Assembly: GCF_001704415.2 (NCBI RefSeq)
Contig: NC_030817.1
Span: 35,165,550-35,229,549 of the forward strand
Origin: Capra hircus
Lineage: Eukaryota; Chordata; Mammalia; Artiodactyla; Bovidae
Length of the DNA: 64,000 nt
Reading direction: 5' to 3'
In this document: positions 22,511-35,205 of the stretch, in pieces
How positions within the stretch are numbered: the stretch's first letter is position 1
Layout of the letters: every line of letters starts with the position of its first letter
Made by a program: the position numbers and the translations under genes
The notes under the pieces: generated by a model
What the model saw: only the letters and a program-made list of their open reading frames with translations
The model's database searches: none
Told to the model about the DNA's origin: nothing

Positions 22511-24064
22511 TAACTTAGAACTTGGAAATCATCTTTAATCCTGCTTCCTCCTTTTTATCTGCCATATCCTATCCAATAAGGTTAGCCATGTCACTTCTGC
22601 TTTGCAGATCTCTCTAACCCCCTTTCTACTTCCTCTGTCACTACCAGAGTTCAGTCCTTCAGCTTAACTTTGGAAAACAATACTCTCTTAACAAGTCTGC
22701 CTACATCAAACACTGCCCTACGAAACTTCTTTTCCCAAGGTCTGCCAAAAATACCTTTCTAAAATGTAAATCTGTCCATGGAAACTAACCGGTTTGAAAA
22801 TCCTCAACAATGGCCAAACTACAACATCCCACCTACTTAGCTCTGTACACAAAAATCATCATAATCTATCCACTCCATCACCTTTTCAATTGTGTTTCCT
22901 ACCATCCCCTACCTCCCACTGCAGGCCACAACAGCACCCTGCATTCTCGCACTTTTATTCCTTTATGCATGATCTTCTGCCAGTGAGGAATAAAATCCCA
23001 CTATTTCCCTGATGAACGGACTCATCTTGCAAACCCAGTTCAGGCACTGCCTCCTCTCCAAAGCTTTTGGCCCACGGCTCCTGTATGTACCAGTTGTTTT
23101 GGCTTCTGTACTACCTCTATACTTTGTATTTTTCTTATGTAAGTCATATTTCATTATTGGCTCACATGTCCTCCTCTCCCCTTTACTCTTATTTCTCTAG
23201 TACCATGCTTGACATAGCTGGCAGGTAAATATTTAAAATCCAATATAACGATAACTTAACACTCCACAAGTTAAGATACAAAAGCAACTTAATGGTAAAC
23301 ACAAGTCCTTTCACACAGAGCAAACAATTCACAGCTTCACCTATCAGCACACCATTTCTCATGTCCTTCCCTTTGCATCTGTTAACCCTTCTCATTAGAA
23401 CACCCTATTCACCAAGAAAAACTAGCTAATATTTATTCAACACTTCAGATTAATTTTAGGTATTACATGCTCTAAGTGACCCACTTTAGTACTCCTATAC
23501 TGACTGAGCCATATCCAGCCCATTATACTACACTTTTTATATCATAATAACGTGTTTTGGCTTGTGTATACAGCTTGCATGTGACTACCTGGGAAATGTA
23601 CTCTACCGCTGTAGTCCTAGCACCTATATAGTGACTAACACAAAACAGATGTATGATAAATGTTTGCAAAGTAAATCAATCAAGGATGAAAATGATACCT
23701 GATTTCTCTTCTCATCTTTAATTCTTATCACACTGATTAGAAAGTATTGGTGGAAATAAATGTAAAAGCTTCTAACTACTGATATTTATAGGTCTTCAGT
23801 GGTTTTAGTAAAACACATTTTATATATTTCCACTTAAGGCCTTTTCCATATGTGTAATGTGAAATTTAGTTTTAATGCTGTTTTATGATCAATACTAACT
23901 CTTTCTAGCAACATTTAATGAAAACAAATAGTGAAAAGGATAATGATCTCGATTTCAAACTCAATATTTAGCATGTGTGCACACTTAAAGTATCTAACTT
24001 CAAACCCTATTAAAGTTATTAAAACAAATATAATCATGCAATAAAGTTTAATAGATTACAATAC

Positions 24065-24617
24065 CGCTTCCATTTTTAGGCTTCTTTTGCCCTGGTTTCT
24101 TCTTTGAGGCAGCTGCTTCTGAGGGGGGAGTCGGCTGTTTAGTAACTGGGACAGGTTCTACTTTTTTGCATGGAATCTTTGATACATCACTTTCTTTGGT
24201 GACCTGCTCTTCTAGTACAGGCTTGTGTTTCTTTTCCTTCTTCTTTCTTTCTCTAACACTACTTGGACTTTCAACCACATTCAATGGAACAGGTACAACT
24301 TGCTCATCTTCTACAGCCAAGGCATCAGATAATTTAAAGTCCCGGGGTACACTCTCAGAATCAGATTCATGGAGGTTTCCATTTTGGATTTCTTTCTTTT
24401 TATTCTTTTTCTTTTCTGCCTTCTTTTTATCAGTTTTGGTAGGAATAAGCTTTTGTTCTCTTTTCTGTTTTGCAAGAACTTCATCATATAATGTTTCTTT
24501 CATGAAAAGCCAGAAGAAGAGGAAAATTACTGTAATAACCACTGAAGGAATAAGAACAATAAAATATGTTGACTCATAAAACTCCATGGTGCTTTTGTTA
24601 ATGTGATCCTATAAAGC
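24065..24617 (-). CDS. KTN1: KTN1 exon 2 of the mRNA: start codon and coding exon 1 (residues 1-174)
   Basis: The coding part is 24065-24587. Bases 24588-24617 are 5' UTR after acceptor AG 24619/24618, which follows a long pyrimidine tract. Donor GT is at 24064/24063 (GAAGCG|GTATTG). The start is in a good Kozak context (A at -3, G at +4), and no ATG occurs in the 30 UTR bases of this exon. Residues 8-29 (YFIVLIPSVVITVIFLFFWLFM) are a single hydrophobic span, the ER signal-anchor. Residues 40-66 are lysine-rich (KTDKKKAEKKKNKKKEIQNG). An acidic stretch with DSESVPRDFKL and a Pro/Ala/Lys region (PTPPSEAAASKKKPGQKKPK) follow. This fits the kinectin/p180 N-terminal architecture. Confidence 0.98.
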
Positions 24618-26470
24618 CTAAATGTGGGGGAAAAAAGAAAAAACAAAAACCTGGGTCAGTTTTATAAAAATTAAACACACAAAACCTCTGTTCTTTCAAC
24701 AGATATTCAGATTTAACCTGATCTACAAATCTAAACAGGTTAGTTTTTTAAATCATATACTTGATTACTTTACAGTTCAAATATACTATATACTGTAAAA
24801 AATTTTTTTTTGCTAACTAGGAATGTAAGACATCCTTCTATCTTTCAAGCATGTGAAAAGATTCTAACAGAAAAAAAAGGAGCCATTCATTTTTCTCCAA
24901 AATATTCACTTTTGATACTATCAGTATTTAGTTTTTCTCTTACTGTACAATGTTCATGAATATACTATATATGGAATAAAGAGGCATTAACTATTAACAC
25001 TCTAGATAGTCACTGAAAGTACACACTCTTTATAGCAAAGAAAATAAAGGGAGTTCACTCCTTCACTGAGCTGTGAGCACCTTTATTCCAGCTAACCGTT
25101 GCCTCATGATATGGTGGGATCCATCAAGAATATGAAAATAAAGTAAAAATCAAAAAGTTAGGAAATGTCATTTGGCACTAAAATAAATTACAAATAAGTT
25201 GCTTCTCTTGATTTTTTTCCAAGGTACCTCTTACTGCAAAAAAGTTATACTTCAAAAACAAAATTGGTAATCCCATTCTATTGCAATAATTTAAGCAAAA
25301 TTTAAATGATATTAATATAACCCTGGACTACTAAGAGAAAGATTTATCAAGATGAAGGGGAAAGTGAATCACAGGCTAACAAAATACTGAAAAGAAACTT
25401 ATATAGAATTGTTCTTCTCTAATAATTAATGAACTATCCAAAATTTTTTATTTATTAGACAGATTTTATTGTGCCTAAGTGTCACTGGTCAACCAAAAAT
25501 TATTTTTAAAACATGTTTTACATTTGGATTTTGTTTAATATTACCATCCACAGGCTACAAAGCCCATTCAATTTTGGCTGAGGGTTAGGTTAGGGGAGAA
25601 AAAGGACTAAATAATGAGTTAGAACTCTATGGATTTTTGCTCTGAGGAAAGAAGAGAGACTAAGACACTGAGCAGTAGCCAAAATGCTGGGGAAATGTCA
25701 AATCAAAGTCAGAAGGTCTTTGATGAATAGCAAGCTCCAGTCCACGCAGCATAGGTCTTTCTTAGGAGACAAAATCTATGACGAAGCAGATAAAGAAGCA
25801 AACCTTCAGAGAAGAGAGGCCATGAGACCACAGAAACTCTGAAACACAGATTCCTGATGATTTTTCTAGCTCCCTTTTCTAGGTCTCATATGAGGCTGGA
25901 AGAATCATGATTTCAGTCTTTAGATTTTCAGGAGATTCCCTTCATACAATTCAATGCCCCTTCATTTGAGCTCTCTTTCTGGAACATCTAAGAGGAGTTC
26001 AACCAAAACACCAACGCAAATTTAAAGTCAAGAAAATGTTTGCATTGCTTTAATCCAATATTCCTGATGCTTTATCCCAAGACATATACAAAGAAAAACA
26101 TATGTAAAGATGTTCAGGGCATTACATATAATAAGAAAAGCTGAGACTAAATACATAACATCAGAATGGGTTGAATTAACAAGTATCAACTCAATAAAAT
26201 ATTGCTGTTAAAACTGTAAATACTGAGACTACTAAATTCAATTAAATACTGAATAATAAAAATCATAATTTTACTTGCATGATCAAAATATCTCATGTAT
26301 AATAATGGGTCATTAAGATGAATACGTAAAGAACTGTGCAATAATCATGGGTGCAGTCTCACTTGCCTTAATACTTTACAATTTGTTAGTTTAAGAGGAA
26401 CTCAAAGTTTTCAACCCCTTGTTTAAAAATGGCAAAATGAATAAGAACGATAGTAGCGATTAATATACCA

Positions 26471-28828
26471 CAGTTCAGTTCAGTCGCCTAGTCGTGTCTG
26501 ACTCTTTGCCACCCGAGGGACTGCAGCACGCCAGGCCTCCCTGTCCATCACCAATTCCCAGAGTTTACTCAAACTCATGTTCATTGAGTCAGTGATGCCA
26601 TCCAACCATCTCATCCTCTGTTGTCCCCCTTCTCCTCATGCCTTCAATCTTTTCCAATATCAGGGTCTTTTCAAATTAGTCAGTTCTTCACATCAGGTGG
26701 CCAAATATTACAGTTTCAGCTTCAACATCAGTCCTTCCAATGAACACTCAGGTCTGATCTCCTTTAGAATGGACTGGTTGGATCTCCTTGCAGTCTAAGG
26801 GACTCTTAAGAGCCTTCTCCAACACCATAGCTCAAAAGCATCAATTCTTTGGTGCTCACCTTTCTTTATGGTCCAACTCTGACATCCCTATATGACCACT
26901 AGAAAAACCATAGCCTTGACTAGATGGACCTTTGTTGGCAAAGTAATGTCTCTGCTTTTGAATATGCTGTCTAGGTTGGTGATAACTTTCCTTCCAAGGA
27001 GTAAGCGTCTTTTAACTTCATGGATGCAGTCACCATCTGCAGAAATTTTGGAGCCCCAAAAAACAAAGTCTCTCACTGTTTCCACTGTTTCCCCATCTAT
27101 TTCCCATGAAGTGATGGGACCAGATGCCATGATCTTAGATTTCTGAATGTTGCGCTTTAAGCCAACTTTTTCACTCTCCTCTTTTGCTTTCATCAAGAGA
27201 CTCTTTAGTTCCTCTTCACTTTCTGCCATAAGGGTGGTGTCATCTGCATATCTGAGGTTATTGATATTTCTCCCAGCAATCCTGATTCCACTTTGTGCTT
27301 CATCCAACGTGGCATTTCTCATGATGTACTCTGCATAGAAGTTAAATAAGCAGGGTGACAATACACAGCCTTGACGTACTCCTTTTCCTATTTGGAACCA
27401 GTCTGTTGTTCCATGTCCAGTTCTAACTGTTGCTTCCTGACCTGCATATAGGTTTCTCAAGCAGCAGGTTAGGTGGTCTGGTATTCCCATCTCTTTCAGA
27501 ATTTTCCACAGTTTATTGTGATCCACACAGTCAAAGGCTTTGGCATAGTCAATAAAGCAGAAATAGATATTTTTCTGGAACTCTCTTGCTTTTTCCATGA
27601 TCCAGTGGATGTTGGCAATTTGATCTCTGGTTCCTCTGCTTTTTCTAAAACCAGCTTGAACCTCTGGAAGTTCACAGTTCATGTATTGCTGAAGCCTGGC
27701 TTGGAGAATTTTGAGCATTACTTTGATAGCATGTGAGATGAGTGCAATTGTGCGCAGTTTCAGCATTCTTTGGCATTGCCTTTCTTTGGGATTGGAATGA
27801 AAACTGACCTTTTCCAGTCCTGTGACCACTGCTAAGTTTTCCAAATTTGCTGGCATACTGAGTGCAGCACTTTCACAGCATCATCTTTTAGGATTTGAAA
27901 TAGCTCAACTGAAATTCCATCACCTCCACCAGCTTTGTTTGTAGTGATGCTTTCTAAGGCCCACTTGACTTCACATTCCAGGATGTCTGGCTCTAGGTGA
28001 GGGATCACACCATCATGATTATCTGGGTCATGAAGATCTTTTTTGTACAGTTCTTCTGTGTATTCTTGTCACCTCTTCTTAATATCTTCTGCTTCTGTTA
28101 GGTCCATACCATTTCTGTCCTTTATCGAGCCCATCTTTGCATGAAATGTTCCCTTGGTATCTCTAATTTTCTTGAAGAGATCTCTAGTTGTTCCCATCCT
28201 ATTGTTTCCCCCTATTTCTCTGCACTGATCACTGAGGAAGGCTTTCTTACCTCTCCTTGCTATTCTTTGGAACTCTGCACTCAAATGGGTGTATCTTTCC
28301 TTTTCTCCTTTGCTTTTCGCTTCTTTTCTTTTCACAGCTGTTTGTAAGGCCTCCTCAGACAGCCATTTTGCTTTTTGGCATTTCCTTTTCTTGGGAATGG
28401 TCTTGATCCCTGTCTCTTGTCCAATGTCACAAACCTCTGTCCATAGTTCTTCAGGAACTCTATCAGATCTAGTCCCTTAAATCTATTTCTCACTTCCACT
28501 GTATAATCATAAGGGATTTGATTTAGGTCATACCTGCATGGTCTAGTGGTTTTCCCTACTTTCTTCATTTCAATCTGAAGTTGGCAATAAGGAGTTCAGG
28601 ATCTGAGTTACAGTCAGCTCCCATTCTTGTTTTTGCTGACTGTATAGAGCTTCTCCATCTTTGGCTGCAAAGAATATAATCAATCTGATTTTGGTATTGA
28701 CCATCTGGTTATGTCCATGTGTAGAATCTTCTCTTGTGTTGTTAGAAGAGGGTGTTTGCTATGACCAGTGCATTCTCTTGGCAAAATTCTATTAGCCTTT
28801 TCCCTGCTTCATTCTGTACTCCAGTTTT
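26471..28828 (-). mobile_element. BovB LINE copy 2, 5'-truncated, longest surviving RT frame
   Basis: Read right to left. The 322-residue frame at 26888-27856 spans reverse-transcriptase motifs A (FCFIDYAKAFDCVDHNKLW), B (GVRQGCVLSPCLFNF) and C (NLRYADDTTLMAESEE), then part of the thumb. Upstream pieces at 28069-28335 and 28332-28568 are in other frames, so the polyprotein is broken by frameshifts. The left end is the BovB 3' tail ('cagttcagttcagtcgccta'). Same orientation as KTN1 transcription. Compared with a full BovB of about 3 kb the endonuclease end is missing. Confidence 0.94.
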
Positions 28829-29679
28829 ACATTATACCCATAGATAGAGGAGTAATACAAAGCAGGGAGAAAGGCGGCAAGAAGGAACTGGGAATGAAAT
28901 TCAGAGAAATACAGGGAAAAGATGAAAGACAGAAAGATTTTTAAAGGAAGTAGTGGGGTGGGGGTGGCCAACTTAAAAGTGAAAGAAACGGGAAGAAGAA
29001 GAAGTTAAGACAGAATTAATTTAACTCAAGATGATAGGAATCAGGTATCCAAGTCCATACTATCTAAGTCCATAGTAGCAATTCAACGTACATTTGTTGA
29101 GCTATTAATAGAAAAACATGGAGACAAGCAGAGGCTCAGATTATGAGATGACAGCAAAAGTCACCAATGCTAATTTCTTCCATATTATCACATTCCCTTT
29201 GACTTTTGGTCCCAATTCTGACTTGGTTTCAGGGGTCTCTTCTTACACAAAGCTAAAGTCCAAACTACTTACATGATCCTGGAAATGCCAAGACAAAATA
29301 TTTAAGCGGTCCCAAGTTGGTGGTACCCATAGTGCATGTGACAAAAATGAATGCACATCTTCTTTGCTGGATTGCTCCCTCAACCCAGGAAGCTCAAGAT
29401 TCCCAAATACTGTCATTCAGATAAGAGCCCATAACACAAAATGACAGAACACAAGATAAGCCACCATGAGCAAGAGGCAACAGAAATAAACTAAGGGATC
29501 ACATCCCTAAAGATTTAAGATACCTGAATTACTAGATATAGATTACAACCTACACACATAAAGTAACTAAGAGGAAACTGGGGAATGAGTGAAAAATAGA
29601 AACTATCAAAAGTAACTAGGTAGATATGAATCAATTAGGACTTCTACAAACAATTTACAACCAAAATTTAAAATCCAGG

Positions 29680-29750
29680 GGCGGTCCTAAGATGGCGGAG
29701 GAAGAGGACGGGGAGACCACTTTCTCCCCCACAAATTCATAAAATCCAAT
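29680..29750 (+). mobile_element. Isolated L1 5'-end-like fragment
   Basis: 'aagatggcggaggaagagga' and 'gaccactttctcccccac' resemble the 5' start of ruminant L1. Only about 70 bases are present, with no L1 body to the right. Confidence 0.55.
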
Positions 29751-29829
29751 GGATAGGTTAACACAGGTGCAAGGAAACCAATTAAAATGACTATTTCAAT
29801 AGGCTAAATAGATCTGATAGAGTGAATTA

Positions 29830-31090
29830 AGTCAATGGAGATTAGAGGATGGTGAAAGTTAGGAAGGAATCTAAGACAACACCAATGCTTCCAGCTTGGA
29901 AGAAATCTGTAAACTATGAAATCACATGTCAAGTTCAAGAATATAGGAGTAAGTTTTTGTCTGGGAGTTCTAGATATGATTTTGAGAAATATAAACTATA
30001 ACCAGATACAGAAGGTTAGCAGTCAACCAAGTAGACAAAACTAGCAGTAAAAAGCCACGGCAGACTCTAAATCGGGAAACCAAAAGGAGTGACTTTCTAC
30101 GAAGTCCAATTGCCCCTCCTTCCTAGTATCAAACCCAAAAGGTTTTGCCTTGTTCCTTTTATCAAATCTTTGCTTATCCCTCAAAACACAGCTCAAATCA
30201 TTACAATGAAAGTATCTTCTCAACTACCATCTTCCACAATAGTCTATTAATTTACTTTGTATAGTTATTTTATCATCAGTTATGTGTAACATTGTTACAT
30301 AGTTTATATACAGTTTGTATACAGTACATGAGACAGGAACATACCTGACGCATTTGAGGAAGAACAATAAAGACAAGTATAATGTACGAGAGGAAATGTA
30401 GTAGAAGACGAGGTTGAGGAGATCATTTGAAGGGGGCAGAGGACAATGAACACAATCATGTAGTTTCTTGGAAGGACCGAGCTTCGAGAGAAAAAATCAC
30501 CAAGGGAATGAGTATAAACAGAGCCCAGGTCTCAAGACGGAGCCCCTGGACAATTGAGAATAAAATAAAAAGAAAATTAGGAAAATGTCACCCTGGTTGC
30601 TAAATGAATAAAATATATCAAGAAGGAGATATTAATCAACTTTGTTAAATGGTGTTAGTAAATAAAGTACAACGAAAACTAGAAACTGACTGCTGGATTT
30701 TAGCAACAGAGACATTCAGTGGTAACTTTGACCAAAACAATACAGTGGTGATCATCAAAGCCTGACTGAAAGGAATTGAAAAGTGAGAACTCCAGCAGAT
30801 GAGACGACTCTGGGGATTTCCTGTGAAGTAATAAAGAAAAATGCAATGGAAGCTGGAGGGGAATATGAGGTTGGGAGTTTGGTCTGTACAGGCAGAAGAA
30901 ATTACAGCATGTTAATGCAGTGATAAAGACAACCCAGTAGAAGGGGAAGCCTGATGAGGCGGGGGGGGGGGGGGGGGGGGTGTGGACAACGTTCTCAATG
31001 GCAAGAGGGAAAGAATTTGGTGTGCAAGTAAAGAGACTGGCCTTAGATGGAGCACAGACATCTAGGGAATATATAGGCACAGGCAAGGAG
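29830..31090 (-). repeat. Antisense L2 LINE sequence
   Basis: Segments such as 'caagggaatgagtataaaca', 'tcaactttgttaaatggtgt' and 'gactgctggattttagcaac' are reverse complements of L2 interior. A 20-base G-run lies within it. The 132-residue minus-strand frame at 30700-31098 is an L2 relic. Confidence 0.65.
30961..30980 (+). repeat. Poly(G) tract, 20 bases
   Basis: An uninterrupted run of 20 G, preceded by GAGGC and followed by TGTGG. Such runs are rare in mammals and are prone to length error. Confidence 0.9.
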
Positions 31091-31404
31091 GTAGACACAG
31101 TGTATAAGTTTGTGTAAATTATCCTCCTGATGCTACTGTTTTCTTAATGAAATGGAAAAGTTATTAGTTCAGAGTAAGGGTTAAAAAGGGGGCATTGTTG
31201 GTCCTATAAAACACATTTTAATTATTATATGGCTAATATATTATTTATAAATTTTGCTCACTTTATTCTCCACTTAAATTTAAAACCTGGAATGGAGAAC
31301 ACAAGATGTTTATCAGTATTGGACAAATAGATTCACTGACTTTAAATGAACCTATGATCTAGCTGATTAAGTACCTATAGAGCATCTACAAAACAGAGCA
31401 TAGG

Positions 31405-31650
31405 ACTTCCCTGGTGGTCCAGCAGTTAAGAATCCGCCTGCCAATGCAGGGAACGAACACAAGTTCAATCCCTGGCCCAGGAAGATTCCACATGCTATGG
31501 GGAAGCTAAGGCACCACCACTACTGAAACCCACACGCCCTGGAACCCATGCTCCACAACAAGAGAAGCCCCCAGAGGAGAGTCCAGCCCTGCACAGCTAG
31601 AGCAAGCCAACACGCAGCAACAGAGACCCAACAGAGCCAAACAGACACCA
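31405..31650 (+). mobile_element. CHR-type SINE
   Basis: 'ggacttccctggtggtccag', 'aagaatccgcctgccaatgc', 'aagttcaatccctggcccag' and 'acagagacccaacagagcca' appear in the correct order. Confidence 0.93.
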
Positions 31651-33427
31651 CAACTTTAAAACTAAAACAGGGCATAAAAACCGAACCTGAGTGTCAATGA
31701 GATCTACTCTTCCAGCTCAAGCACCATGCCTACAGACAGCTCTCCTCCTCCTAAAGTCCTAGAGCATTTATCCTTTATGTACACTTTCACAGAATTCTAT
31801 GCGACAGGGCATAATAGCCTAGCAATTATAGAAACATGATATATCGCAGTGCAACGAAGATAAATGAAGAGAGAATACTCAAAATCTGAAACAGATCCAA
31901 ACTGATTTTTTTAATTTAGTTTATTGTGAATTATTTCAAATCAGTAGAGGAAAGGCTTGATCATTCAGATCAAATAAGGACATCCAGAAAACTTGAAAAA
32001 CTGTATAAAGTACTTCAAGAAAACACATGAAAATAAGTGAATTCATCTTATATACTGCATAGCTGAAAAAGTTTAAAAGTTTACAAGTGTATTAAATCTA
32101 CAATAAAAATTTTTTTAAACTTGATTCTACAAACCAATAAAAAAACATATTAATCAATTCCTAAAAAGGCCATCAAAATACAAAAACTTATCTAAATTTC
32201 TATTCTTTAGTTAGTCACTACAACAAAAGTATAATCGCCCCAGAGTCCATAATACAAATATAAAATTATTTTTTACAACAAGAGGAAAAGATTCAAAGCA
32301 ATCAAAAGATAAGATACTCTAACAAACCAAACACTGAATTGCCTAACATGGGAACTCCATTTACAACTTCCTAAAATTAACTTTACAGACTATACTGGAA
32401 TCTTAAAGCTGAGGTGCAATTTCTCCTTGTATACTGCAATACATACTTATTTCTATGACTCACAGCTTATTAACACATCCCTTAAATTATTTCAGCAATA
32501 CCCCATCTAGAGTACTGCTACCCTCATCTGAAACAAACCCAACCAAAGCCAGAGATGAGTAATGAAATTAACTTCTCCATTAGGTATCATGTCACAACAC
32601 ATGAAACTTCTATTTCATTTGTTCTCTTTTAACCAGACTCATTGTCTTCCCTTTAATACAAGACTAGATAAATCAGTTTGAACAGCTTCTCCAAAAAACC
32701 GGATCCTCATAGCTGGTAGCTTCTGAGAGTTATGCCAATCCTTCAGATTTTTGCTTATCCATCAAGCCCCAGCTAGTCCATTTTCTCAGGAAAAGACACT
32801 GTTCATTTTAAAACATATCCACAGGAAATAACCTGGTTAAGTTTATTCTGTAAAGAAAGCTAACTTAAGTTAGACAAATTAAAAGCTTTACTACCAGAAA
32901 CGTAATAAGACATTTAAATAATTAGTATTTCAAATCAATACATAAAATCAGTTTCTAAAGATGAATATAAATCATCAAAATTGTTCAAAAAATTAACATT
33001 AGAACATGAAATTCGTACCACTGATGTATCTGTAACACGGTTACACCATATACAGGAGACTTCCCCTAAAATCTACAGTCTTAAAATCTACTTCTTCACA
33101 AGATCTCTAGGTTGGAAGAGGCCATCTAATTCAACTACATCCATCTGAATGGTCAGCAATTTTATGCTTATTAGGAATAAACACCTCCCATAAGTTCCTT
33201 CTATAAAGACTTCAGAATATTCTTCCTAGTTTTGATCCACAGTCTTCCTCCCATAACTTCTCCTTGTGGCCCTCTAACCACCCTAAACCTCATCAATTGT
33301 GTCCAATTCCACTACCACAAGGCAGTCCTAATAACTGATGCATGGTATTGATCAAATTTATCAACAAACAGAAAACATACTTCAAACCCTGTCATCTTTT
33401 GGGTAAGTTTTGCTAGGGTGTTAAAGT

Positions 33428-33630
33428 GACAGCATTCATCACTCACTAACGTCTGACTCTGTGATGCCATGGATTGTAACGTGCCAGGCTCCTCTTGTCC
33501 TGGAATCCTCCAGGCAAAAATCCTGTAGTGGGTAGCCATTCCCCTTTCCGGGGGATCTTACCGACCTAGGGACTGAAACCCGGTCTTCTGCACTGCAGAC
33601 AGATTCTTTACCGTCTGAGCACCAGGAAAG
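33428..33630 (-). mobile_element. Bov-tA SINE
   Basis: Reverse orientation: BovA part ('catggattgtaacgtgccag') then tRNA-like part ('gggactgaaacccggtcttc', 'ctttaccgtctgagcacca'). Confidence 0.9.
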
Positions 33631-34365
33631 TTAAAAAGTGTTAAGCTAAAGTGCATCACCTTAGGTCACTCATCAATGAGGGTACTAAAATGATAAAATA
33701 ATATATTTATTCTTGCCTATTCCCAAAAAAGACATAATACTTAATATCATTTCACAAACTAAACATGAAATGTAAATGACAAGACAAGAATGTCAAATGC
33801 TATTCAAAAAACTCCAAGGAACTATTGGAAAACTTCACTAGGAAATAAGAATGTTTACCTCTTGACCAAAAACTGCCAAATAAATATAAAAAGCCCCAAA
33901 TACGTAAGAAAATTTTAGTATAAAATCAGAGAGCCATTTCAAGTCAGTAAGTAAATCTATGATTTAATAAATAGTATCAGCACAAATGGAAGCCACTGTG
34001 GGGAAAAATTAAAGCCCCTAACTAAATTATACATGGATCAAAGTTTTATAGGTTAAAAAGTTAAACAATGAAAAACTAGAAGACAAATGTATTTCTTTTC
34101 ATGTAAAATAATTTTGTTTGTAAAAGGGTTTTTTCCTCCCCCTATGTCTCATGTAATACTCAAAGCCATCAAGGAAAAAACAGGAAAAACCGACCCAGAA
34201 AACACTGTAAAGATTTTATGAAAAAATAAGGGACTAAACTCAAAAAAGACAAAGGTCTGGTAGCCTTAACTTACAAACATCACCAAAAATGTGAGAAAAA
34301 GATGAACACAAGACAGAAAGGTTAAAGGACACCTTTACAAGATTCCTAGAGGGGAAAAAAATATC

Positions 34366-34370
<5 letters not shown>

Positions 34371-34419
<49 letters not shown>

Positions 34420-34420
34420 T
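34371..34420. repeat. Compound (TA)n(CA)n microsatellite
   Basis: A pure TA tract (about 34372-34396) passes directly into a CA tract (to about 34419). Confidence 0.95.
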
Positions 34421-34559
34421 TTAATGCAACCTCACTCATATTAACGAAATGCAAATTAAAACAATGTTACCTTTTCCCACTTAAACTGGCAGGGAAGGAA
34501 CATGCGGGAATGAGGGATTACCAAACAGGAATGAGGAAATTTCGGAGATGACACACATG

Positions 34560-34690
34560 TACACCATCCTGACTGTGGTGACGGTTTCATCAGCGTACAC
34601 GTGTCAAAATTTATCATATTGTACACTTAAATACATGCAGTTCATTGTTCGTCAATTATACCTCAATAAAACTGTATTTAAAAATTTTGG
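34560..34690 (+). repeat. L1M 3'-end fragment
   Basis: 'gactgtggtgacggtttcat', 'tatcatattgtacacttaaa' and 'ttatacctcaataaaactgt' form a standard L1M 3' end. Confidence 0.8.
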
Positions 34691-35009
34691 TATGAACTAG
34701 GAAGTATGAAAACCAGTATTCTCAGGTACTGTTAACTTGATTATAACTAATGCAATCTCCTAGACAGATATAAGAATAATGCATACTCTTCAAGAGAGAA
34801 AACTCCTTCTCTGGTAGTTTACTGTAATCACACAAAGACACACTAAAAAGAGTGTTCACTGTCAGTAAAGCAACTTTAAAATAAGAAAGAACCGTATGTC
34901 CAACATTAGGGAAACGATTAAATAACCATACAGCAGAGCTTCACATGTAAAGTGGCAAGACATTCAAAAATATCGTCAATAAACCAAATATACATAAAAA
35001 GCGAGTTGC

Positions 35010-35205
35010 ACAAGGCTCAGATGGTAAAGAATCTGCCTGCAATGCAGGAGACCCAGGTTTTGATCCCTGGGTGGGGAAGATCCCCTGGAGAAGGAAATGG
35101 CAACCCACTCCAGTATTCTTGCCTGGAGAATTCCACAGACAGAGGAGCCTGGTAGGCACAGTCCATGGGGTCACAAGAAGTAGGACACAACTGAGTGACT
35201 AACAC
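35010..35205 (+). mobile_element. Bov-tA SINE
   Basis: The tRNA-like head ('gtaaagaatctgcctgcaat') and BovA body ('aggaaatggcaacccactcc', 'aggacacaactgagtgac') are complete. Confidence 0.95.

Larger units (their letters stand above)
21060..23230 (+). repeat. Long L2 LINE copy interrupted by two insertions
   Basis: L2-like order is kept over about 2.2 kb: 'caaccatgacatcaactact', 'gaaatcatctttaatcctgc', 'tttgaaaatcctcaacaatg' and 'aacccagttcaggcactgcc'. Breaks at 21498-21830 and 22203-22510 are other repeats. Antisense to KTN1. Confidence 0.75.
20955..24064 (-). other. KTN1: KTN1 intron between coding exons 1 and 2
   Basis: Noncoding. It is dominated by one L2 copy (21060-23230) split by an L1M tail and a hAT-like element. 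23240-24060 is AT-rich with nothing recognised. Confidence 0.9.

Noticed and set aside
24166..24579. 137-codon plus-strand open frame over KTN1 coding exon 1
   Set aside because: It is the antisense shadow of the lysine-rich coding exon (Phe/Ser/Leu-rich) with no independent support.
30700..31098. 132-codon minus-strand frame across the poly(G) tract
   Set aside because: It is antisense-L2-derived, and its run of prolines is just the G tract read in reverse.
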